Origin: a candidate division TM6 bacterium GW2011_GWF2_37_49
Lineage (GTDB): Bacteria > Babelota > Babeliae > Babelales > RVW-14
DNA: 35,911 nucleotides
Reading direction: 5' to 3'
NCBI GenBank assembly: GCA_945861145.1
Contig: CAMATL010000010.1
Coordinates: 1 to 35,911, forward strand
In this document: one piece after another, positions 6,896 to 14,680 of the stretch
Layout of the letters: each line of letters opens with the position of its first letter
Position numbering within the stretch: the first letter of the stretch is position 1
The notes under the pieces: generated by a model
The model's database searches: none
What the model was told of the DNA's origin: nothing
What the model saw: only the letters and a program-made list of their open reading frames with translations
Position numbers and translations under genes: made by a program

Positions 6896-8287
6896 ATGAG
6901 CGGTTATCCAGGACAATCGAAACTTTTTTATAATAAAAAAACTAACCAGCAAACGGAAACGTTGCTCGGTAGGACATTGCCAGCAAGCATCGAAGCTGAA
7001 AAGTCGGTGCTTGCTGCATTGCTTCTCAATGCAGATAACGTCACGCTAGTGTCGGATTTTCTTAAGTCCTCAGATTTTTATACACCGCAGCATCAGGTTA
7101 TTTATCAGGGTGTACTTGATATTGCTTTTGCTAACCAGAAGATGGATTTGATTGTTTTGCAAGATCATCTGACTAAGCGCAATGAGCTTGAATCATGCGG
7201 CGGGGTGATGTATTTGCTTGAGCTGCAAGAAGACATTCCATCCATCGGCCTGATTTCACAACACGCAAAAATCGTAAAAGATAAAAGTATTTTGCGTGAA
7301 CTTATTTTCTCAGCTGCCGATATTATCACCACGTGTTATGATCAAAAGGTCGAAGAGATCGATCAAGTGCTTGATAGTGCTGAAAAGAAAATTTATCAAA
7401 TCGCCAACAATCTTACGCCGCCAACTTTTGTGCAGCTGGATATTTTGATTAAGCGTACATTTCAGCATCTAGCACAAATCAAAGGCCAGCGCGAAGGATT
7501 GACCGGTATAACGAGTGGATTTCGTGAATTTGATCGCATGACATCTGGCTTGCAGCGGGGTGATTTACTTATTTTGGCTGCTCGACCATCGATGGGTAAG
7601 ACCGCGTTAGCAATTAATATGGCGCTCAGCGCATGGCATGGTGGCGCACCTATCGGCATATTCTCTCTTGAAATGTCATCTGAGCAGCTTGTGCTTCGTA
7701 TGCTTTCATCTGAAGCAAATATTCCACACCAAAAAATTCGTAACGCGCTTGTCACCTCTGATGAGTGGATTGAGCTTACCAATCATGCAGGCAAGCTAGC
7801 CGAAGCTAAAATTTTTATTGACGATACACCATCGATTAGCATCATGGAGCTACGCGCAAAAGCGCGCAAACTCAAAGCTCAAGAAAACATTCAACTGATT
7901 GTAATCGATTATCTGCAGCTGATTACCACTGGTGGACGGCACGAAAATCGCACACAAGAAATTGCGGCGATTTCACGTTCGCTTAAAGCATTGGCTAAAG
8001 AATTAAATATTCCGGTCTTGGCGTTGTCGCAGCTATCGCGTTCACTAGAATCCCGTATGGACAAGCGACCGCAGCTATCGGACTTGCGTGAATCTGGCGC
8101 AATCGAGCAAGATGGTGATGTGATATTCTTTGTTTACCGCGATGTTATTTATAATCCGGAAACAGAAGATCCTGATGGTGCCGAGATCATCATAGGCAAA
8201 CAACGTAACGGCCCAGTTGGTGCGTTTAACGTTAAGTTTCATGGTGAGATCACCAAGTTTCAGGACTATCAACAAGATTCGTATTAA
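6896..8287 (+). CDS. dnaB: Replicative DNA helicase DnaB
   Basis: This 463-residue protein is of normal length for the hexameric replicative helicase that unwinds the fork and recruits primase. The N-terminal primase-interacting domain covers about 25-130 (SIEAEKSVLAALLLNADNV). The RecA-like ATPase domain covers about 185-455. Walker A is ARPSMGKTA (229-237), Walker B is IQLIVIDYLQ (332-341, Asp338), and the conserved LSQLSRSLESRMDKRP and DLRESGAIEQDGD segments follow. No intein is present. The stop codon lies inside the left arm of a long terminator hairpin. The ribosome site is weak (GTGGG). Confidence 0.98.
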   Translation: MSGYPGQSKLFYNKKTNQQTETLLGRTLPASIEAEKSVLAALLLNADNVTLVSDFLKSSDFYTPQHQVIYQGVLDIAFANQKMDLIVLQDHLTKRNELESCGGVMYLLELQEDIPSIGLISQHAKIVKDKSILRELIFSAADIITTCYDQKVEEIDQVLDSAEKKIYQIANNLTPPTFVQLDILIKRTFQHLAQIKGQREGLTGITSGFREFDRMTSGLQRGDLLILAARPSMGKTALAINMALSAWHGGAPIGIFSLEMSSEQLVLRMLSSEANIPHQKIRNALVTSDEWIELTNHAGKLAEAKIFIDDTPSISIMELRAKARKLKAQENIQLIVIDYLQLITTGGRHENRTQEIAAISRSLKALAKELNIPVLALSQLSRSLESRMDKRPQLSDLRESGAIEQDGDVIFFVYRDVIYNPETEDPDGAEIIIGKQRNGPVGAFNVKFHGEITKFQDYQQDSY

Positions 8288-8334
8288 ATAAAAAAGCGCC
8301 CGCCAAAAAAAGTGGGCGCTTTTTTATTTAATAC
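8281..8334. terminator. Long perfect bidirectional terminator after dnaB
   Basis: Perfect 21-bp arms (8281-8301 and 8314-8334) flank a 12-base loop. The core is AAAAAAGCGCCC / GGGCGCTTTTTT. The left arm includes the dnaB stop codon. A- and T-runs on both sides allow use from either strand. Confidence 0.9.
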
Positions 8335-8483
8335 TTAAAAAATTAATTTTTATTTTTCTAAAGTTTTTCTACTGCAATATCAGCGATGCATTTTTTAAAT
8401 GTGCGATTGCTTTTTTTAATCCAAGCATTAGCATGATAAGATTCGATAAGGTTGAATAGAAGCTCTTTAGTGAAGAGAATTAA

Positions 8484-8999
8484 GTGGAACGTATAATTTT
8501 AGGTATAGATCCAGGGTTTTCATTTACCGGGTATGGTGTTTTAAAAGTCTCTCAAGGCAAAACAGCTTTGCTTGATTGTGGTTATTTGCGATTGCCGCCA
8601 CAAAAGCACTTGTCAGAGCGCGTTGGCATATTCCATCAATTTTTTACAAAAAAAATTGAGCAATACAAGCCAACCGGCATTGCCCTGGAAACATCTTTTT
8701 TGGGAAAAAATGCGCAGACTTTTTTGAAGCTTGGGTACTTGCGTGGTATTTTATATTTGCTGGCAAACAATCATCAGATGAGCATTCAAGAATTTGCGCC
8801 GCGAGAAGTGAAAAGTATGCTTACGGGATTTGGTGGTGCTAGTAAAGAACAAGTAGCCAGAATGGTCTTTATGCTTTTTCCACAACTACAGCAACTTAAA
8901 GAGTCTGAACGTAATGATTTAACCGATGCCGTAGCGATTACGCTGTGCGGACTCTGGTATAACAATGTAGTAGTACTTGGCAGTACTCGCGCATCTTAA
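8484..8999 (+). CDS. ruvC: Crossover junction endodeoxyribonuclease RuvC
   Basis: This 171-residue protein, of usual length, resolves Holliday junctions together with RuvAB. The acidic active site is visible: Asp in ILGIDPGFSFTGYG near the N-terminus, Glu in IALETSFLGKNAQT (about residue 70), and the pair in NDLTDAVAITLC (about 150-160). The start is GTG with a weak purine run before it. No ruvA or ruvB neighbour is present. Between the dnaB terminator and this gene are 149 bases; the minus strand there has a start-less open stretch ending at about 8360 that may be a gene remnant. Confidence 0.93.
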   Translation: MERIILGIDPGFSFTGYGVLKVSQGKTALLDCGYLRLPPQKHLSERVGIFHQFFTKKIEQYKPTGIALETSFLGKNAQTFLKLGYLRGILYLLANNHQMSIQEFAPREVKSMLTGFGGASKEQVARMVFMLFPQLQQLKESERNDLTDAVAITLCGLWYNNVVVLGSTRAS

Positions 9000-9102
9000 A
9001 ATAACAATAAAAGTTTTTTATATAAAATTTATATATTATTTGTTCTTGTAAGCTTGGCTTGTATAAGCTATGTATTGGCAGCTCATCTTAATGCGCCTTT
9101 TT

Positions 9103-9204
9103 TTACTTGATAATAAATAATTCAATAATTTTTAGATGACCATCTTTTGCTGCCCAGTCCAATGCTGTCGCGCTAGCACTATAAATTATAGCTCTAAATA
9201 TTTT
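9103..9204 (-). pseudogene. Ankyrin-repeat gene fragment
   Basis: A 33-codon open stretch with no start codon encodes SASATALDWAAKDGHLKII and continues ELFIIK before TAA. This is a near-perfect ankyrin repeat (G/A-TALxxAAxxGHxxIIxLL pattern), evidently the last repeat of a lost gene. The DNA upstream on this strand is interrupted by stops. Confidence 0.7.
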
Positions 9205-9760
9205 TCACCAACGCGTAATAAAAAAACAATTCCCACACATATTTTTTTCACGCCAACGCAATAAAAAAAGGCCTACAAATTTAGCGCTTGGAAAAACATT
9301 TCAACTACAGGCTTGTATTTGCATGTTGCAATAAATTATTGCAATCATGGTCAAATTTAAACGCCAATTAAAAATGCCGAAAAAGGACCGCGAAAGCCCT
9401 ATAAAAGATTGGAAAACTGCCAATTGTTTCATATGGTCATATTTAGTGTCGAAATAACACTGTAGAATTCTCTATTAGTCTGATAATAGATATTATGTTA
9501 ACTTATTTAAATTCCGGAAACGGGGGTGCAAGCTTAAGGTTTGTATTTTTCAAAAAAAAATAAGGGTTAAAGAACCTTCCTTCCTTGAGCTCGCGTAATT
9601 TACCTCTGGATCCTGGAAAAAGTTCCGGTTGAGAACGTGAGAACGCTCTTCCCCCGTGAATCCTGAACTTTTGTCGAGGGTCTGATAATTCTTTTAATAA
9701 ATAAAAAAATTACAGTTGCCAAACATTTTTTACACACACAATTCGCATTGAGAATTTTAT
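9205..9760. other. Gene-free stretch with a palindrome and a GC-richer island
   Basis: I see no gene here. A palindrome (TTGCAATAA-A-TTATTGCAA) lies at 9326-9344. From about 9515 to 9680 the base composition is richer in G and C than the flanks and contains a near-direct repeat (ACGTGAGAACGCTC region, 9630-9655). It does not resemble tRNA, tmRNA, RNase P RNA or SRP RNA by eye. Confidence 0.4.
9326..9344. repeat. Short palindrome, possible operator
   Basis: Perfect 9-bp arms sit around a single A (9326-9334 / 9336-9344). It stands alone in gene-free DNA, about 320 bases after ruvC, so a regulatory role is only a possibility. Confidence 0.5.
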
Positions 9761-10738
9761 TTAACCCGGCTGGGACTTTTCCGCAAACTGTTTATGTATG
9801 CTTTCTAAAATTAAATCTGGTGCATTTTTTAAAATAGAAAGATGTTGAGCGTCAGGAATAATGCGTGCATCTGTTGGCTGCTGTGTAGCCGCTTGGCACA
9901 ACGCAACAACACGATCAGCATAGAACTGTTCGTCATTCTCACCAACAAAAACCCAGAAAGGCATATTCCCCCAACTGGTAAGAATGTCATTGATTGCATA
10001 TGGCGTTGTAGCAGTGCTCATAACATATGTGTATTGGCTAACGTAAAGCGGGTTTGCTTTTATCATATCATCCGGGTAATTAAAATAAACTGCATTAACA
10101 TGATGAAACCATTCAACCGGCAACAACGCATTTAAAATAAAAACCCAAACACGAATATTTTTTACAAAAGAATTTTGATGAGCACCCTCATACCTGCCTG
10201 AACCTGCATTGGGGCCAAGAAATGGCGCTAAAAAAATATAGCCTTCAACCCGTAAATCTTTGTACGCATTGTGATAATTAATCAAAAGACCAGCCCCTGA
10301 GGAATGTCCAACAAAATAAAGTGGTGCGTCATGATGTTGCGCTTTTACCCACTCAATTGTCAGTTTAACATCATCAAAAAGAGTATCAACTGATGGTGAA
10401 TCACCACGTGGTCCTTCAGAGTTACCATGTCCACGCACATCAAAGCAATACGTTGAAACACCTTGCTGTTGGAGCTTTTCTGCTATCCATTGATATGCTG
10501 GCGTTGAGTACGCCCCACCACCATGATACATAATAACAACAGCACGTTCTTGCGATTGCTCAGCTGGGAAGGCATAGTAAGCAAGTTTAATACGATCGTG
10601 TGCTGTAATAAAATGCACATCTTGTTTTGTGGTCGGCACTAAAGAATTATAAATTTCGTATGAAAATGGTGATCCAGTAGGCAATGCAATATTTGATAAG
10701 AAAAAAATTGTCATAAAAAATTGTATTATTACTTTCAT
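9761..10738 (-). CDS. Exported alpha/beta hydrolase (monoglyceride-lipase-like)
   Basis: This 325-residue protein has a signal peptide (about 1-20, MKVIIQFFMTIFFLSNIALP) and a serine-hydrolase fold. It shows the oxyanion motif HGGG (72-75), FDVRGHGNSEGPRG (99-112), the nucleophile elbow GHSSG (Ser146 at 144-148), Asp269 (VGENDEQF) and His299 (DAQHLS). The cap-region and RGHGxS motifs match the Hydrolase_4/monoglyceride lipase group, so a lipid ester is the likely substrate. The export signal suggests that it acts in the periplasm or outside, perhaps on host lipids (inference). Its ATG overlaps the stop of the DUF952 gene (ATGA) and has no Shine-Dalgarno sequence of its own, so translation is probably coupled. 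Confidence 0.85.
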   Translation of the reverse strand: MKVIIQFFMTIFFLSNIALPTGSPFSYEIYNSLVPTTKQDVHFITAHDRIKLAYYAFPAEQSQERAVVIMYHGGGAYSTPAYQWIAEKLQQQGVSTYCFDVRGHGNSEGPRGDSPSVDTLFDDVKLTIEWVKAQHHDAPLYFVGHSSGAGLLINYHNAYKDLRVEGYIFLAPFLGPNAGSGRYEGAHQNSFVKNIRVWVFILNALLPVEWFHHVNAVYFNYPDDMIKANPLYVSQYTYVMSTATTPYAINDILTSWGNMPFWVFVGENDEQFYADRVVALCQAATQQPTDARIIPDAQHLSILKNAPDLILESIHKQFAEKSQPG

Positions 10739-11067
10739 AATGCAATATCATTACGAATAGTTTGAGCATCAATAACCGCATCTAGAGGGATGTGGCCATC
10801 ATAGAGATGATAATACTTGCTACTACCACCAGGATTTGTTTCAAGCTTAAGAGCACCAACAAATTTTGTAGGATCGACAGTTAGAACAACAAAAATAGGA
10901 ACATTTCCCCAATATTTTGTACAAATACGCTCAAGTTGGTCAGCTGTAGAAAGATGATTAAAAGTCTCATCAAATTTAGAAGGCTCAACACGGCCGTCTT
11001 TTTTACTAGCCGCCCACCCGTCCACTGAAACTATTTTATAAAGACATGAAGGCACAATTTCATTCAC
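10735..11067 (-). CDS. DUF952 family protein
   Basis: This small protein (about 110 residues) carries the DUF952 pattern. CLYKIVSVDGWAASKKDG lies at the N-terminus, then IHLST-like FNHLSTADQLERIC, a strand VPIFVVLTVDPTKF, and the C-terminal YYHLYDGHIPLDAV. The family's biochemical function is not established. The frame extends upstream to a TTG at 11139 and an ATG at 11112, but neither has a ribosome site. The GTG at 11067 has AAGGAG at the right distance (11079-11074) and fits the domain boundary, so I chose it. It overlaps the downstream hydrolase by four bases, an operon of two. Confidence 0.75.
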   Translation of the reverse strand: MNEIVPSCLYKIVSVDGWAASKKDGRVEPSKFDETFNHLSTADQLERICTKYWGNVPIFVVLTVDPTKFVGALKLETNPGGSSKYYHLYDGHIPLDAVIDAQTIRNDIAL

Positions 11068-11291
11068 TCTCTTCTCCTTATTATCAACTTTATTAACACT
11101 ATAATTTTGCATTATTACGATTTTTAGATAAAAAGACAAGAAACATCACAACGCAAACAAATTCTTGCTTTAAGGATAGATATTTAATTGTCGTGAAAAC
11201 ACCAAGCAACAATCATTTTTTATTGTTATAACTAAACCTTGTATGCGATATTTTCTGTAGAAATAAAAAAACGTTCAAACTGACTCTATCT

Positions 11292-11331
11292 AAAAAAGAG
11301 GCCTTGATTTTTAAACCAAAGCCTCTTTTTT
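11292..11331 (-). terminator. Terminator after the ankyrin gene
   Basis: An 11-bp stem AAAAAAGAGGC / GCCTCTTTTTT has three further pairs inside after one mismatch. It lies 55 bases past the stop of the minus-strand ankyrin gene. A- and T-runs on both sides make it usable in either direction. Confidence 0.85.
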
Positions 11332-11385
11332 CAAAACTATAAATTAATTGTTAGTGCTAAGAACAAAAGCCTTGACTAATGCTTG

Positions 11386-12510
11386 CTATTTTTTGCCCGC
11401 AAATTGTCTTGCGTAATCAATAGGTTTCAACCCACCATTATCTAGAATCGATTGATCACAGTGAGCTTCTTTAACTAGCTTTTTCGTAACTTCACTATGT
11501 CCAAATTCTCTTGCGTAATGCAATGGCGTTTTACCTTGACTGTCCCTGATGTCCATAGTAGCAACGTAAGAACCAGTAAATTGTGTTGCATAAATTAGTT
11601 CATACACTATTTTAGAACACCCATGCTCTGCAGCATAATGCAACAGCGTTTTACCAGTATGATCTTGCATATTAACGATCGTTGCTACGCTAATTTCAAG
11701 CCTTTGTGCGATGACAATTGCCTTTTTAAAATCAGATAGCTTACTATCACTCCTAACAAGATTTTGCATCGTCAATAACTTCTCAGCAATAAGCTGCATA
11801 GCAGTTACCCCTTGATTATCAGAAACATCAACAGAGGCTCCTGCATTCATAAGTTCTTCGATAACTTTCCAACGAGGATGTTTTGCTGCATAGTGTAATG
11901 CTGTTTTGCCGTTGGCGTCTTGTATATTCACAAGATAGGATATGTCTTTACCAAAATCTTTTGCTAATTGAATCATCACGCTAATTGCAGGTAAGGAGTT
12001 TTTCTGGCTTACAAACCAATGTAATCCAGTTTTTCCTTCCTGATCAAGTCTAAAAAATTCATTCAGTTTTTCTTCTGCACGAGGAGCTACATAAGCCTTA
12101 TGAAGATAAGAACATGATTTATACTCATCATCATCATCGTATTCATCGTCATCTCCATCATCTTTATTTTCAACTACCAACTTTTTAACTACCAATTCGA
12201 AAGTTTCGATTGGTATTGGTGTTGATTTTCCAGATGATTCTTCAGTTGTTGCTGGAGAATCACTCAAACTAGAAAGTGAATTTTGACTTAAAGACGACGG
12301 TATAAGCGCTCTAAACCTTGAGACAAAAGAAGAAGGAGAAGGAGAAATTACCATCGCTCTAAGGCTTGCGGCAATACCAGCAGAATTAGGCTTAATATCG
12401 ACTGCTGTATCCCCATTATCAAAAGGAGAAACTTTTTTTGCTGCGTTAAGCTGCTTCTGGCCAGTTAGTACCAAACTTGATAATAATAATAATAAATATA
12501 ACTTTTTCAT
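11386..12510 (-). CDS. Secreted ankyrin-repeat protein
   Basis: This 374-residue protein has a signal peptide (about 1-24, MKKLYLLLLLSSLVLTG). A Ser/Pro-rich linker and an acidic run (about 115-128, Asp/Glu) follow, then four to five ankyrin repeats (about 155-370). Clear repeats include EGKTGLHWFV, NGKTALHYAAKHPRWKVIEE, TGKTLLHYAAEHGCSKIVYE and QGKTPLHYAREFGHSEVTKK, and the last is a capping repeat LKPIDYARQF. Ankyrin repeats mediate protein-protein binding; in host-associated bacteria exported ones are often effectors, which is an inference here. Decayed ankyrin fragments elsewhere in the window (9103-9204, 17059-17304) show that the family turns over. The gene ends at a strong terminator. 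Confidence 0.9.
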   Translation of the reverse strand: MKKLYLLLLLSSLVLTGQKQLNAAKKVSPFDNGDTAVDIKPNSAGIAASLRAMVISPSPSSFVSRFRALIPSSLSQNSLSSLSDSPATTEESSGKSTPIPIETFELVVKKLVVENKDDGDDDEYDDDDEYKSCSYLHKAYVAPRAEEKLNEFFRLDQEGKTGLHWFVSQKNSLPAISVMIQLAKDFGKDISYLVNIQDANGKTALHYAAKHPRWKVIEELMNAGASVDVSDNQGVTAMQLIAEKLLTMQNLVRSDSKLSDFKKAIVIAQRLEISVATIVNMQDHTGKTLLHYAAEHGCSKIVYELIYATQFTGSYVATMDIRDSQGKTPLHYAREFGHSEVTKKLVKEAHCDQSILDNGGLKPIDYARQFAGKK

Positions 12511-13030
12511 AAACCCCTAAAAAATAATTCCGTTGGCGTTTTTACAACGACGCCATACCCCCAAACAAAATGGACCGCAATTATATGTACATTCACAAAA
12601 AACTACAAGCTTATTATTTTTATAACCGCAAATAAAATTATATTACTCTGAAATTAAAAAAATAAGGTTACTGCAACGCTATGATTTTGAATCGTGCATA
12701 ACCACCTACTGCAAGGCATTGCGACAAAGTATTGTTCTTATGCGAAACCCCAAAGTACTCTTAAAAGCCCTTTAATAAAAACTAAAGAACTCTTACTGAG
12801 AGTAATACAAATAGAGATCAACTTGCAAGAGGTTGTAAAATATTTCCAAAGTTTTTTGTAGCTAACACATCTTGTCTATAAAATACTGATAGTTTTGCTC
12901 GAAACTCTGTATTTTATAAAATACGCTTATATTCGAAGATTACGCACAAAACCTGCCCAGAGATGGAACCATCTCACACTAACCTAAAAAATTTAACTGT
13001 GGGCAATTTTAAAAGCAAAATTTTTTGCAG
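12511..13030. other. Gene-free AT-rich region upstream of the ankyrin gene and the module array
   Basis: I see no gene here. Small symmetric elements are present: a palindrome GTATTTTATAAAATAC at 12909-12924 and AGATGG-AA-CCATCT at 12961-12974. The ATG inside the latter opens a frame running into the first module, but it has no ribosome site. The region probably holds the upstream signals of the ankyrin gene. Confidence 0.4.
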
Positions 13031-13134
13031 AAAAAAACATCGCACGGAGGGTATCCGTGCGATGAAAAAAGGAGAAAGGAGAGTAGTAATGAAGATTTCT
13101 AGGTCAACTGCTCATCAAAGGAGTCAATCAACCT
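13031..13134 (-). ncRNA. Candidate small RNA, module 1
   Basis: Minus-strand reading: promoter-like TTGCAT (13171-13166) and TATACT (13146-13141, spacing 19, longer than ideal), a leader of about 40 bases, the conserved pyrimidine tract (CTTCATTACTACTCTCC, then UCUCC-rich), and an 11-bp hairpin with a T-run. The tract is complementary to Shine-Dalgarno sequences. The alternative is a + strand 24-codon frame starting at 13089 behind AAGGAGAG. Confidence 0.4.
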
Positions 13135-13427
13135 CACATCAGTATAGTATCATATCTAATTAAGAATGCAATAATTTTTTACAAAGTGCTTTAAAATAGG
13201 GGTTTTACGAAAAAATTGACAGAAAGAATTAATAATTCTGCAAAAAAACGCCGCATGATTATGCACCATGCGGCGAAAAAAGGAGAAAGGAGAGTAGTAA
13301 TGAAGCTTGTTTATTTCACAAATATAGCTTACTCCGGGCATGTTGCCGCAAGCAAGCAAAACGTACTCTAAAAAACCGCCATGCAGGCTTGCACCCGCAT
13401 GGCGGAAAAAGGAGAGTAGTAATGAAG
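13038..13427. repeat. Three-copy module: variable hairpin plus conserved 30-base tract
   Basis: The copies are 13038-13094, 13249-13305 and 13376-13427. On + each has an A-run, a hairpin (arms 13038-13048/13054-13064, 13249-13257/13267-13275, 13376-13384/13397-13405), then a purine-rich tract ending GAGAGTAGTAATGAAG. The tract is identical over 30 bases in copies 1 and 2; copy 3 lacks about eight bases. Hairpin sequences differ but the structure and flanking A-runs are kept. On the minus strand each hairpin is followed by six or seven Ts, like an intrinsic terminator. Sequence between copies is unrelated. Confidence 0.9.
13243..13318 (-). ncRNA. Candidate small RNA, module 2
   Basis: The same conserved tract is followed by a 9-bp hairpin (CGCCGCATG arms) and seven Ts on the minus strand. 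The upstream promoter is weak: TTGCTT (13355-13350) and TAAGCT (13331-13326) with spacing 18, or a slightly lower TATATT. The alternative reading is a + strand 23-codon frame from 13300. Confidence 0.35.
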
Positions 13428-13458
13428 TCTTATATATTATTTCAAATGTTATTTGGGA
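13370..13458 (-). ncRNA. Candidate small RNA, module 3
   Basis: This is the best-supported transcript of the three. A good promoter lies at 13492-13465, about seven bases before the proposed start. The tract, shortened by about eight bases, precedes a 9-bp hairpin (CCGCCATGC arms) and six Ts on the minus strand. It sits downstream of recF, whose transcript would also meet this hairpin. Confidence 0.45.
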
Positions 13459-13464
13459 CCTGAA

Positions 13465-13492
13465 ATAATATAGTAAAACACAATCAAGTCAA
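13465..13492 (-). promoter_or_regulatory. Sigma70-type promoter upstream of module 3
   Basis: Minus strand TTGACT (13492-13487), 16 bases, TATTAT (13470-13465). It lies in the gap after the recF stop and points away from recF toward the module array, where no protein gene follows. Confidence 0.5.
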
Positions 13493-13529
13493 ATAAAACC
13501 TGATTTTTAATAACAAGATCTTTTAGTAA

Positions 13530-14624
13530 TTAGAGCTTAATTATCTGAGCCTGTTGAGTAGAGAATAAGCGCTCGTACTCGAGCGGAATGGTTAAAATAA
13601 CCTGCGTAGCCAGCTGCTGAATAATGGTTAGGCAAGCCTGAGCTCTATCACGATCAAAATCAGTAAGGAAATCATCAACCAGAAAAACTGCTGGATTATC
13701 AGCCTTAATCGACTCCAAGACCTGAACAATTTTGATCAAATAAGCCAGCAGTTTTTGCTGACCTCGTGAGGCAAAAAGCCTTGCTTTGCGTCCATCAAGT
13801 AAAATTGAAAAATCATCTAGATGAGAACCAAAAAGAGACCGTTGCCAGTGACGCTCTTTTTCGAACAATGCTGAACAATACCTACGCCAAAATTCGTCAA
13901 AGCCAGCATTTTCAACATCACATAACTCTTTGGGTTGATAGGATAACGAAACTTGATAAGAAATTTCCGGTAAATATTCCGACAAAATTTTACGCAATGA
14001 ATCTTCTAGTCGAGATAAGTAGAGTTTGCGCACTTTTTGAATTTCGCCCGCATGCTCCCAAAAAAGCTTGGTCCAGACCATAAACTCGTCTGACGGCTTA
14101 TTTTCTCGTTGTGCTTGGCCCATGAGGTAGGCATTGCGCAGCAAAAGCAATCGGTTATACTCTCTAAAAGCATTGATCTGGTCGGGATATTGGAGAAGAA
14201 TCGCTGCATTCATAAATGATCGCCGCTCATCGGGCTCGCCACTAATGAGTGAAAGATCATCCGCAGTCAACGTAACAACGCGGTAATGATCAATAATATC
14301 CTTGTATCCATTCACAGGCTCATCGTTTAGCCTAATAAATTTTTTAGAGTCACGCCCCACGCCAACACTAATTTTTTCTTCAAGTGCATAGCGCGGTTGA
14401 TAAAAATTTACAGCGATAAAGCTATGTTCCTTACCCTCTTGAATCAAATCACGCGCAGCGCGAGTACGAAACGAGCGTAAATAACAGGCATAATGGAGAC
14501 TTTCGAGAATCGACGTCTTGCCAACACCGTTATTTCCCTCGATAACAACAAAATTGCTTTGCAAATCAAAGCGCTTATTTGCAAAGCAGCGAACATTTTC
14601 CAGTTGTAGTGAACGTATGATCAC
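13530..14624 (-). CDS. recF: DNA replication and repair protein RecF
   Basis: This 364-residue SMC-like ATPase loads RecA at gaps with RecO and RecR. Walker A is GNNGVGKTS (30-38), preceded by the typical start IIRSLQLENVRCF. The signature region appears as LFASRGQQKLLAYLIKIVQ, and Walker B with the D-loop as PAVFLVDDFLTDFDRDR, ending in VILTIPLEYERLF. Length is normal. It is downstream of dnaN, the usual dnaA-dnaN-recF order, but dnaA is not next door and the two genes are separated by 183 bases of repeat-containing DNA. Confidence 0.97.
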   Translation of the reverse strand: MIIRSLQLENVRCFANKRFDLQSNFVVIEGNNGVGKTSILESLHYACYLRSFRTRAARDLIQEGKEHSFIAVNFYQPRYALEEKISVGVGRDSKKFIRLNDEPVNGYKDIIDHYRVVTLTADDLSLISGEPDERRSFMNAAILLQYPDQINAFREYNRLLLLRNAYLMGQAQRENKPSDEFMVWTKLFWEHAGEIQKVRKLYLSRLEDSLRKILSEYLPEISYQVSLSYQPKELCDVENAGFDEFWRRYCSALFEKERHWQRSLFGSHLDDFSILLDGRKARLFASRGQQKLLAYLIKIVQVLESIKADNPAVFLVDDFLTDFDRDRAQACLTIIQQLATQVILTIPLEYERLFSTQQAQIIKL

Positions 14625-14680
14625 GACGTATTACCAATACTATAAAAATATATGAACGAGCAGCTTCTTTTAATAGAACT

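Noticed and set aside
9515-9685. tmRNA, RNase P RNA or SRP RNA in the GC-richer island
   Set aside because: None of the conserved core sequences of these RNAs is recognisable by eye.
12963-13163. 66-codon frame extending through module 1
   Set aside because: Its start lies in a small palindrome without a ribosome site, and it would translate the hairpin; only the internal ATG at 13089 has a ribosome site.
13156-13359. 67-codon minus-strand frame across module 2
   Set aside because: It reads through a terminator hairpin and T-run, has no ribosome site and shows no protein-like pattern.
13038-13427. CRISPR-like array
   Set aside because: Only three copies, spacing unequal (211 and 130), hairpin part not conserved in sequence, and no cas genes in the window.
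12511-13529. Replication origin near dnaN-recF
   Set aside because: AT-rich, but I found no cluster of DnaA boxes (TTATCCACA-like) and dnaA is not adjacent.
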